Shown piece after piece: positions 55,482-62,842 of a DNA stretch of 64,000 nt. Position 1 is the first letter of the stretch. Every line of letters starts with the position of its first letter. This DNA is from Chloroflexota bacterium (lineage in GTDB: Bacteria > Chloroflexota > Anaerolineae > Anaerolineales > Villigracilaceae): assembly GCA_013112685.1 (NCBI GenBank), contig JABFGC010000001.1:434001-498000 (forward strand), read 5' to 3'. Both the position numbers and the translations under genes were made by a program. The notes under the pieces were generated by a model. The model was not told where the DNA came from. It ran no database searches and saw only the letters and a program-made list of their open reading frames with translations.

Positions 55482-56906
55482 TTGAAAAAACGCCTCCCGT
55501 TCTGGCTCAAACTTTTATACGGTTCCGGCGACTGGGGGATTTCCAGCATCGGTATGATGCGCTCCATTTTCTACGCCATCTATCTCACGGATGTGGTGGG
55601 CATCGAGCCGCGGCTCGCCTCCATCGGCGCGCTGGTCGGCATCGTTTGGGATGCCGTCAACGACCCCATCATCGGGATTCTGAGCGACCGCGTCAAATCC
55701 AGGCTGGGGAGGCGCAGACCCTTCCTTTTGTGGTTTGCCTTTCCGTTCGGGTTGAGTTTCGTCATGCTGTGGTCTGCGCCCGATTGGGATAGCCAGGCGG
55801 GGCTGTTGATCTATGTGACCCTCGCCTTCATGATCTCCGACACGCTGACCACGCTGGTGTCGGTCCCGTTTCTTTCCCTGACGCCGGAACTGACCCAGGA
55901 CTACGACGAGCGGACTTCGCTTTCGAGTTTCCGCACGGTCTTCCAGCTGCTCTCCGCCATGACGGTGGTCATCGCCGCGCCCATCATCGTGGATGCGGTG
56001 ATTTTGAGAGGCGGCTCGCAGCAGCAGGGATTCATCACCGCGGGGGCGGTCTTCGGGGCGGTGGGGTCGCTTCCGCTCTTCCTCATCGGTTTGATCGTGC
56101 GCGAGCGGTTTGGCGCCAGCGGAGAGCGGGAGACGACCTCCTTCCGCGAGAGCCTGAAACTCGCGTGGGAAAACGTGCCGTTCCGGTACGCGGTTGGGAT
56201 TTACATGTTCAACTGGTCGGCGGTGGATATGGTCGCCATCACTTTCCCCTTTTTTCTTTTGTATTGGGTGGCGCAGGGGAGTCTGTTGGCGAAGATCACC
56301 CTCTTCGGCGTGGACCTTGCGCTCGAATCGGCGTTCTTCGGCGTGCTGATGTTCGTGTGCATCCTCTTCGTGCCGTTCTGGATGCGGATATCGAAACGCT
56401 TCAATAAGGTCGGCGCGTATATTGCCGGCATGACGGCGTGGATCGTTGTGCAGGTGATGATCTTTACCATCCAGCCCGGTGAAACGAATTACCTGTTGGT
56501 CATTGCGGCTTTGGCGGGCATCGGGGTATCGGCGGCGTATATCCTGCCGGATTCGATCCTGCCGGATGTCATCGAATGGGACGAGTTACGCACGGGGCGC
56601 AGGCGGGAGGGAATCTATTACGGCATCCGCACGCTCATCCGCAAGCTGACCGGCGCGCTGGTCATCTTCATCACTTTGCAAATTCTGGGCTGGTCCGGCT
56701 ATCAGGCTCCGCCCGAAGGCGTGATTCAATTCAAACAATCGGATTCCGCCCTGTTCATGATCCGCGTGATGGATTCGTTCATCGGCGCGGGGATTCTGAT
56801 GGGGACGATCATCCTCGCCTGGTTCTATCCGCTCACAAGGGAGAGGTATCAGCGGGTGCAAAGGCTGTTGGCGGCGCGGAGAAACAAAAACGTGGAAACG
56901 ATCTGA
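55482..56906 (+). CDS. GPH-family (MelB-like) cation:sugar symporter
   Basis: Twelve-helix MFS_2 transporter of about 474 residues for glycosides, pentosides or hexuronides. N-terminus LPFWLKLLYGSGDWGISSIG; the GPH signature IVWDAVNDPIIGILSDRVKS with the following RLGRRRPFLLWFAFPFG loop; later ILPDVIEWDELRTGRRREGI, also typical. TTG start chosen because AAGGAAG is 8 bases before it and the upstream ATG falls within the promoter. Substrate unknown. Confidence 0.88.
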   Translation: MKKRLPFWLKLLYGSGDWGISSIGMMRSIFYAIYLTDVVGIEPRLASIGALVGIVWDAVNDPIIGILSDRVKSRLGRRRPFLLWFAFPFGLSFVMLWSAPDWDSQAGLLIYVTLAFMISDTLTTLVSVPFLSLTPELTQDYDERTSLSSFRTVFQLLSAMTVVIAAPIIVDAVILRGGSQQQGFITAGAVFGAVGSLPLFLIGLIVRERFGASGERETTSFRESLKLAWENVPFRYAVGIYMFNWSAVDMVAITFPFFLLYWVAQGSLLAKITLFGVDLALESAFFGVLMFVCILFVPFWMRISKRFNKVGAYIAGMTAWIVVQVMIFTIQPGETNYLLVIAALAGIGVSAAYILPDSILPDVIEWDELRTGRRREGIYYGIRTLIRKLTGALVIFITLQILGWSGYQAPPEGVIQFKQSDSALFMIRVMDSFIGAGILMGTIILAWFYPLTRERYQRVQRLLAARRNKNVETI

Positions 56907-56955
56907 ACGCCGCTTCCACGTTTGACCTGACACCTGAAACCTGGCACTTGGAACT

Positions 56956-58637
56956 TTAAATCATCGTCGGTTCTTCGTATTTCCCAAAAACCTTCGTCAT
57001 CACTCCCACAATTTCCCCAAGCGTGCAATACGCGCGGACGCAGTCCATGATGTAAGGCATCGTGTTCTCTGTCCCTTCGCAGGCGATGCGCAGACGGTCG
57101 AGAGTCTGCCCTGCGCGCCCGCTGTCGCGCGTCTTGCGGACCTCGTTAAGGCGCGCCACCTGACGGCTGTAGCCATGCGGGTCCATTTTCAGGATGGGGA
57201 TGTTCATCGGCTTGTCGTCCAAATAGGCGTTCACGCCGACGACCTTGCGTATGTTCTGGTCAATCTCGCGCTGGTAGCGATACGCCGCGTCGGAAATCTC
57301 GCTTTGCATGAAGCCTTTTTCCAATGCGGGGATGACCCCGCCCAATTCTTCGATGCGGCGGAAGTAGGCGTACGCATCCTTCTCCATTCGGTTTGTTTGC
57401 GCTTCGACGAAGAAACTCCCCCCAAGCGGATCCACCGTGTTCGCCGCGCCGGATTCCTCGGCGATGATCTGCTGGGTGCGCAGGGCAATCGTCACCGCAT
57501 GTTCGGAAGGAAGCGCGAGGGCTTCATCCATGGAATTGGTGTGAAGCGATTGCGTCCCGCCGAGGACGGCGGCAAGTGCCTGAATCGCCACGCGGACGAT
57601 GTTGTTCTCCGGTCTGCCGCGCCGTGAGCGAGACCCCAGCCGTCTGGGTGTGGAAGCGCATCAGCCACGAGCGCGGATTCTTCGCCTTGAAGGTCCCCGC
57701 GCATCTCGCGCGCCCAAATGCGGCGGGCGGCGCGGTATTTGGCAATCTCCTCGAAGAAATCGTTGTGCGCGTTGAAGAAGAACGAAAGGCGCGGCGCGAA
57801 TTCGTCCACGTCCATGCCTCGCGCCATGCCCCAGCGGACGTATTCCATGCCGTCTGCCAGCGTGAACGCCAGTTCCTGCGCGGCGGTGGAACCGGCTTCG
57901 CGGATGTGATAGCCCGAAATGGAGATCGTGTTCCACTGCGGCACATGCTTTGCGCCGAACTCCATCGTGTCCACCACGAGGCGCATCGAAGGCTCCGGCG
58001 GGAAGATGAATTCCTTCTGCGCGATGAACTCCTTGAGGATGTCGTTTTGAATCGTGCCGCGCAGCTGGTCGGAGCGCACGCCCTGTTTTTCGGCGGCGGC
58101 GATGTACATCGCCCAGATGATCGCGGCGGGGGAATTGATGGTCATGCTGGAGGAGACTTTGTCGAGCGGGATGCCGTCCAGCAAGATTTCCATATCCTTC
58201 AATGAAGAGACCGCCACGCCGCATTTGCCGAACTCGCCGAGCGCTTCGGGCTGGTCGGTGTCGTAGCCCATCAACGTTGCCAGATCGAAGGCGATGCTCA
58301 AACCGGTCTGACCCTGTTCCAGTAAGTATTTGAAGCGCTGGTTTGTCTCTTCTGCCGTGCCGAAACCCGCGAACATGCGCATCGTCCACAGTTTGGAGCG
58401 GTGAAGCGTCGGGTGGACTCCCCTTGTGTACGGGTACTCGCCCGGAAGTCCAAGAGAAGAGGCGTAGTCCATGTCTGCCACATCGAGCGGGGTGTAGAGT
58501 CGGTTGATCGGCTCGGAGGATGTCGTGATAAATTCATCCGCGCGTTCGGGGAGTTGGTCCAACGCTTTCTTGAGGGAGGTCTGTTCCCATTGCGAAAGCG
58601 ATGTTTTCAGGTCTGCGAGCGTTTTTTTATCGTACAT
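56956..58637 (-). CDS. Methylmalonyl-CoA mutase large subunit (no B12 domain; frame breaks)
   Basis: Acyl-CoA mutase of about 560 residues interconverting methylmalonyl- and succinyl-CoA (propionate/branched-chain metabolism). Seen: [100 protein letters not shown]. The cobalamin-binding domain is absent, so a separate small subunit is needed (not in this window). Breaks near 57694 at GGGGACC (restores [21 protein letters not shown]) and near 57626 at CAGACCGG (restores [15 protein letters not shown]). Confidence 0.92.
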
Positions 58638-58710
58638 GGCATCTCCTTCGGCTGAGGCGGTAAGGTGATTGCATTATACTTTACTGGTATACTCACGCAC
58701 GAAGGTAGTT

Positions 58711-59237
58711 ATGCCCCGTTTCGAAATTGACGTTGATCCCTGTGACCATATCACGGCAGACGCCATCGGCAAACCCGGTCAGCGCGTCTTTTATTTGCAA
58801 GCCTACCAGGATACCCGCACCATCACCATCATCATCGAAAAGGCGCAGTTGATCTCGCTCGCCATCGGCATCGAACAGTTCCTGGCGCAGATCAGCCGGG
58901 CGAACCCGCACCGGAAGAGGCATCGGGCGATTACGTGGAGGATGCGATGCGCATCCACCCGCCTGTGGATCCGCTCTTCCGCGCCGGGGAGATCGGGCTT
59001 GGCTACGACCGCGAACGTGACCGCGTGGTCATCTTCACCAAGGAGTTGCTGACCGAGGAGCAGGAAGCCGAATCCGCCGCGCAGGTGCGTTTTTGGACGA
59101 CGCGCACGCAAATGCGCCGCCTCGCCCGCTGGGGACAGGAAGTCTCCTCGCGCGGGCGTCCCATCTGTCCGCAGTGCGGTCAGCCGATGGAACCGGAAGG
59201 TCACTTCTGCCCAAAGAAGAACGGGCACTTGCATTAA
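58711..59237 (+). CDS. DUF3090 family protein (frame break)
   Basis: About 175 residues of the DUF3090/TIGR03847 family. N-terminal MPRFEIDVDPCDHITADAIG and RVFYLQAYQDTRTITIIIEK; C-terminal zinc ribbon CPQCGQPMEPEGHFCPKKNGH. A break near 58917 (one base missing at CACCGGAAG) joins ISRANPHPEEASGDYVEDAM. Start ATG has GAAGGTAG upstream. The family is always near SCO1664-like genes in actinobacteria and Chloroflexi; function is unknown. Confidence 0.88.
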
Positions 59238-59288
59238 CAAGTCGAAAGTCGAAGGTCAAAGGTCAGCGGCTTTCGACTTTTGACTTTT
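59238..59288. repeat. AAGTCGAAAG / CTTTCGACTT inverted words
   Basis: CAAGTCGAAAGTCGAAGGTC then GGCTTTCGACTTTTGACTTT: repeated GTCGAA/GTCAAA words forming a hairpin in the gap before the SCO1664-like start. Confidence 0.55.
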
Positions 59289-59296
59289 GATTTTTT

Positions 59297-60007
59297 ATGA
59301 ACACCCCCGCTTCCCCAAAAATCCGAGACGCTCTCACCAACGGCGAATACGAACTGCGCGGTCAATTCATGCTCGGTTCGAACTACACCTTCCTCGTGGA
59401 TGTGCATCACGAAGGGGAAACGCTGAAAGCCGTGTACAAGCCCAGCAAGGGCGAACAGCCGCTATGGGATTTCCCCGATAACACGCTTGCCCTGCGCGAA
59501 GCCGCCGCATATCACCTGAGCGAGGCGCTCGGCTTTCACATCGTACCGGTCACCGTTTACCGCGAGGACGGTCCGCACGGACCCGGCTCGCTCCAGCAGT
59601 ACATCGAATACGATGTCGAGTACCACTACTTCAACTTCGCGCCCGAAGACAAACAAAAACTCCGCCCCGTTGTGCTCTTCGACCTCCTCGCCAACAACGC
59701 CGACCGCAAGGGCAGTCACGTTTTTTTCGAGGATGGCACGCGCCATCTTTATGCCATTGATCACGGGATTTGCTTTCACGAGGAATACAAACTACGCACC
59801 GTGCTATGGGACTTCGCCGGGCAAAGAATTCCAGACGAATTGCTCGCGCCTCTTTCCTCGACGGGAAGTTGGTCTGCCCTCTTCGAGCCTTATCTCAGCC
59901 CAAGGGAGATTCGCGCCCTCGTGCGCCGCGCGGACGAAATTTGCAAGTCGAGAGTCTTCCCCCATCCCTTGCAGGGACGCAGGATGTATCCCTACCCGCC
60001 AATTTAA
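59297..60007 (+). CDS. SCO1664-family kinase-like protein
   Basis: 236 residues of TIGR03843, distantly like PI3/4 or HipA-type kinases. Lys-containing strand TLKAVYKPSKGEQPLWDFPD; ALREAAAYHLSEALGFHIVP; catalytic-loop-like LFDLLANNADRKGSHVFFED (D-x4-N: NNADRK) and the metal motif YAIDHGICFHEEYKLRTVLW (DHG as DFG). The residues support an active ATP-grasp of kinase type, but substrate is unknown. Paired with DUF3090 just before it. Confidence 0.88.
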   Translation: MNTPASPKIRDALTNGEYELRGQFMLGSNYTFLVDVHHEGETLKAVYKPSKGEQPLWDFPDNTLALREAAAYHLSEALGFHIVPVTVYREDGPHGPGSLQQYIEYDVEYHYFNFAPEDKQKLRPVVLFDLLANNADRKGSHVFFEDGTRHLYAIDHGICFHEEYKLRTVLWDFAGQRIPDELLAPLSSTGSWSALFEPYLSPREIRALVRRADEICKSRVFPHPLQGRRMYPYPPI

Positions 60008-60011
60008 TGTC

Positions 60012-60104
60012 ATTGCGAACCGCGAAGCGGTGAAGCAATCTCCTTATAACTGGAAGATTGCTTCGTCGTGGCGCCAGGGCGCCACTCCTCGCAATGACAT
60101 GAAG
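60012..60104. repeat. TGTCATTGCG...CGCAATGACA palindromic element
   Basis: Ends TGTCATTGCGAACCGCGAAG and CTCCTCGCAATGACA inverted; inner GAAGCAATCT / AGATTGCTTC inverted. A well-known style of small dispersed palindrome near gene ends. Confidence 0.85.
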
Positions 60105-60111
60105 AAGAATT

Positions 60112-61290
60112 ATGCATTACAACCTCTGCCTTATCGGTTTTGGCAACGTCGCCCGCTCGCTCGTCCGATTATTGGAGCGCAAGAGCGATCTGTTGAAATC
60201 GAAATACAGCGTCACATATTCGATTACAGGCATCGCCACCGGCAGGCATGGATATGCCGTCAACCCCAACGGACTTGATGCGAGAAAAGCCCTCGAACTT
60301 GTCGAAACAGGCCAATCCATCAACTCAATCTCCAATCTCCAGTCTCCAATTACTAACTCACCTTACGCAGTAAACCGCCAAGACGCCATGTCGCCAAGTT
60401 TTTTTACGCCTTTTACTCTTCTCTTGGCGTTCTTGGCGCCTTGGCGGTAAGAAAAGGGCTTAACTGCGTAACGTCAGTTACTAATTCGCTAGCTGTCATT
60501 CAACATTCTTCTGCCAACGTCATATTCGAAAACTCCCCCGTCAACTACGAGAGCGGTCAGCCCGCCATGGGCCCACATCCGCGCGGCGCTGGAAGCGGGC
60601 ATGCACGCCATCACGGCGAATAAAGGCACAGTGGTCCATGGGTATCGAGCATTGACCGCGCTGGCAAATTCAAAAGGGAGGAAATTTCTTTTCGAGTCCA
60701 CCGTGCTGGGCGGGACTCCCGTCTTTTCCACCTTCCGCGAAGCCATGCCGCTTGCGGAGTTAATCTCGTTCAAGGGCATCATCAACGCGACAACGAACCT
60801 GATCCTTTCGCGCATGGAAGACGGCGAGTCGTTCGACGATGCGGTGAAGTATTGTCAAAGCATCGGCATTGCGGAGACCGATCCCTCCGGCGACGTGGAT
60901 GGCTGGGACGCGGCGATCAAAGTTGCGGCGCTGGTCACGGTCTTGATGGATACCCCATTCAAACCCCGGGATGTGGAGCGAAAAGGCATCAGGGAGATCA
61001 CGCCCGGGATGGTGAAGCAGGCAAAGGCGGAAGGGAGGCGATGGAAACTCGTCGCTTCGGTGGAACGTGCTGGGAATCAAATCAAAGCGCGCGTTGCCCC
61101 CGAATTGGTCGAGCCGTCATCCCCGCTGCATGGCATGATGGGCTCGTCCACAGGGCTGACGTTCCGAACCGACGTATTGCCCGATTATTCGATCATGGTC
61201 ACCGAACGCGAAGGACTGAAAGGCGGACCCGAAGAAACGGCGTATGGTCTGTTCGCGGATTTTGTGAGCGCAGCGAGTGCGGTGAAATGA
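60112..61290 (+). CDS. hom: Homoserine dehydrogenase interrupted by a small element and a frame break
   Basis: NAD(P)-dependent reduction of aspartate semialdehyde to homoserine (Thr/Met pathway). N-terminus NLCLIGFGNVARSLVRLLER holds the nucleotide site. After ARKALELVETGQSI a 130-base inverted-repeat element breaks the gene; reading resumes at VIFENSPVNYESGQPAM. A further break at ATGGGCCCAC near 60567 (one G less) joins HIRAALEAGMHAITANKGTV. The catalytic part is intact: LFESTVLGGTPVFSTFREAM, GIINATTNLILSRMEDG, AETDPSGDVDGWDAAIK. The element removes or displaces part of the N-domain, so unless it is tolerated in frame the enzyme may be inactive. Confidence 0.85.
60350..60482. mobile_element. 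MITE-like inverted-repeat element, copy B, inside hom
   Basis: Ends CTAACTCACCTTACGCAGT and ACTGCGTAACGTCAGTTAC are inverted repeats; inner ACCGCCAAGACGCC / GGCGCCTTGGCGGT also inverted. TA lies on each side, consistent with a TA target. It encodes nothing. Confidence 0.75.
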
Positions 61291-61294
61291 AATT
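61246..61294 (+). repeat. Direct repeat L: 3' end of hom
   Basis: GGTCTGTTCGCGGATTTTGT through GCGGTGAAATGAAATTG, the last codons of hom (LFADFVSAASAVK). About 45 of 50 positions match the right copy at 62217-62264. Confidence 0.75.
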
Positions 61295-61306
61295 GCGGAC
61301 GAATCA

Positions 61307-61342
61307 AAACTTCCGAAGTCTCCAAGACTTCGGAAGTTTTTT
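61307..61342. terminator. Terminator after hom, likely bidirectional
   Basis: AACTTCCGAAGTCT-CCA-AGACTTCGGAAGTT followed by T6 on plus and TTTTGATT on minus strand; the minus-strand small ORF stops just beside it. Confidence 0.85.
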
Positions 61343-61343
61343 G

Positions 61344-61610
61344 TTATCGGTTTCCTTCGGCAACCTGGAAGGATGCCGATTTCCATTGTTTGTACTTTCT
61401 CCCCGGCATTGTATTCATCAACTTTATCAGCGACCTCAACGCTTCATTGACCAATGTGGAGTCGGGGAAATACTCCACCCCTTCAGGCACGAGCATACAC
61501 GAGCCTCCGTCTTTTATTTTATTGCCTTCGGTTTCGGGCAACTGGTGTAAATTGCCCGCATAAGTCTGTTTTATGGTTCCCAGCGGGCAAGATAACACGT
61601 TATTTGTCAC
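61344..61610 (-). CDS. Hypothetical 88-residue protein in an AT-rich islet
   Basis: GTG start with weak AGGAAA upstream. Sequence includes GTIKQTYAGNLHQLPETEGN, MLVPEGVEYFPDSTLVNEAL and a basic end. Balanced residue use and a terminator right after the stop support a real gene; no family recognised. The A/T content is higher than the neighbours. Confidence 0.45.
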   Translation of the reverse strand: MTNNVLSCPLGTIKQTYAGNLHQLPETEGNKIKDGGSCMLVPEGVEYFPDSTLVNEALRSLIKLMNTMPGRKYKQWKSASFQVAEGNR

Positions 61611-61928
61611 TTTCCTGGTGTTACTTTTTTCTCGTCTTTTGGAAAGTCATTGTATCGGGCGCGGTTTTCTGCCAAAATCGTGTATATCGGTTAACGCCGA
61701 TTAACAAATTTTGCGGGGTTCGTTTGCTTTGGCAGGTAGTTTGGCGCAACCAAAACGCCGCCCAACATCGCTTGCACACAGAAGGGGGGTGGGTTTCGCC
61801 TTTTCAGAAAGGAGATTGCAATCAAAAAAATGATGTGCATAATCCATTTTCCATAGCGACTTTCGGTATTGTACAGCAGCGAAATTTCATAAACACATAA
61901 AACGGGTTCATTTGTAAAGGAGATCAAC
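61611..61928. other. AT-rich gap in the islet
   Basis: About 320 bases with low GC. An open frame across it on the plus strand lacks ribosome site and coding-like composition. Probably promoter and untranslated sequence for the genes on both sides. Confidence 0.5.
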
Positions 61929-62174
61929 ATGGCGAACTTTTTCATTGGAGCAGGGTGCTTATTTGGTTTGTCAGGTTTTTTATCCGTGACTAATTTAACG
62001 GACTTTGCTTTAAATATAGCAAAACTCACAAGAATCCATACTCTTCCACTCCTGAATTTACTTCCCGCTGGATGGGCATATTTGATATTTGGGGTTATAT
62101 TGTTTATTATCGGCGGGGCACTGGTCAGGCAGGAGAGTGGAGAGTATTGGTGGTACGTTTGGTGGCGCAACTAA
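61929..62174 (+). CDS. Hypothetical 81-residue membrane protein
   Basis: ATG with AAAGGAG 8 bases upstream. Two hydrophobic stretches (NFFIGAGCLFGLSGFLSV and WAYLIFGVILFIIGGALV) joined by a polar loop; C-terminus rich in Trp/Tyr (EYWWYVWWRN). No family recognised. Lies in the AT-rich islet bounded by the hom direct repeats, so possibly acquired. Confidence 0.65.
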   Translation: MANFFIGAGCLFGLSGFLSVTNLTDFALNIAKLTRIHTLPLLNLLPAGWAYLIFGVILFIIGGALVRQESGEYWWYVWWRN

Positions 62175-62216
62175 GAACCTATCCGGTTAGCCCTGCTCCC
62201 GGCGGCTGGAGCATTA

Positions 62217-62264
62217 GGTCTGTTTGCGGATTTTGCGAGCGTAGCGAGTGCGCTGAAATGAATT
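62217..62264 (+). repeat. Direct repeat R: displaced copy of the hom 3' end
   Basis: GGTCTGTTTGCGGATTTTGC through GCGCTGAAATGAATTG; translated LFADFASVASALK-stop, nearly the same as the hom C-terminus, but with no gene body before it. Confidence 0.75.
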
Positions 62265-62299
62265 GTAGGGGCGACCCGGCGGGTCGCCCCTACGTTTTT
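62265..62299 (+). terminator. GTAGGGGCGACCC hairpin with T run
   Basis: 13-base arms GTAGGGGCGACCC / GGGTCGCCCCTAC then GTTTTTT. Ends the small membrane-protein unit; the sequence type is also common as a dispersed hairpin. Confidence 0.8.
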
Positions 62300-62646
62300 T
62301 AATACACCAACAAAACCACCAAAGCCAAAATAGCGGGGACGGCTTGAATGTAAAAGATGCGCTTGCTGACCGTAAACGCACCGAAGATTCCCGCAACGAT
62401 GACACAACTCAAAAAGAAGATTTTCACCGGGTCGCCTGCAAACAATCCCCACAGCAGACCAGCGACGAGGAAGCCGTTGTACAGTCCCTGATTCATGGCG
62501 AGTCGTTTCGACTGTTTGGCGAATTCTTCGGTCAAGTTGAAAGACTTCATTCCACGCGGCTTGTCCCAGAGAAACATCTCAAGGTAGAGGAAAAAGAAGT
62601 GCAAGAGGGCGACAATGACGATAAGAATGTCAGATGCGAGCTTCAT
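62299..62646 (-). CDS. DUF1304 membrane protein
   Basis: 115 residues, four helices. The family patterns LHFFFLYLEMFLWDKPRGMK and AMNQGLYNGFLVAGLLWGLF (NQGLYN) are clear. Function unknown. AGGAGAATT precedes the ATG. Confidence 0.92.
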   Translation of the reverse strand: MKLASDILIVIVALLHFFFLYLEMFLWDKPRGMKSFNLTEEFAKQSKRLAMNQGLYNGFLVAGLLWGLFAGDPVKIFFLSCVIVAGIFGAFTVSKRIFYIQAVPAILALVVLLVY

Positions 62647-62682
62647 AATTCTCCTTTAGTTTATGCGAGTATAGCAGGAAGT

Positions 62683-62755
62683 GGCCCCAAGGCACGAAGG
62701 CGCAAAGCCGCTAAGAATCTTTGGGACTTCGTGTCCTGGAGTCTTTGTGGTTCGT
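62683..62755. repeat. Imperfect 'CACGAAGGCGCAAAG' inverted repeat
   Basis: CACGAAGGCGCAAAG on one side and CTTTGGGACTTCGTG-like words on the other; same style as the ACCACAGAG repeat at 35407. Confidence 0.5.
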
Positions 62756-62788
62756 TAAAACAGAACAAAAATTCTGTTATACTGACCT

Positions 62789-62835
62789 CACCCAACCTCA
62801 CCCCCGTCCCCTCTCCTAATAAAGAGAGGGGGGAG
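62789..62835. repeat. CTCACCCCCGTCCCCTCTCC repeat, copy 4
   Basis: Partial copy running into the ribosome site of radA (GAGAGGGGGGAG), so the repeat may have supplied the Shine-Dalgarno sequence. Confidence 0.6.
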
Positions 62836-62842
62836 TAATTTG

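Noticed and set aside
61454..61900. 148-codon plus-strand frame in the AT-rich islet
   Set aside because: No ribosome site, crosses the weakly coding gap and overlaps the more plausible minus-strand gene.
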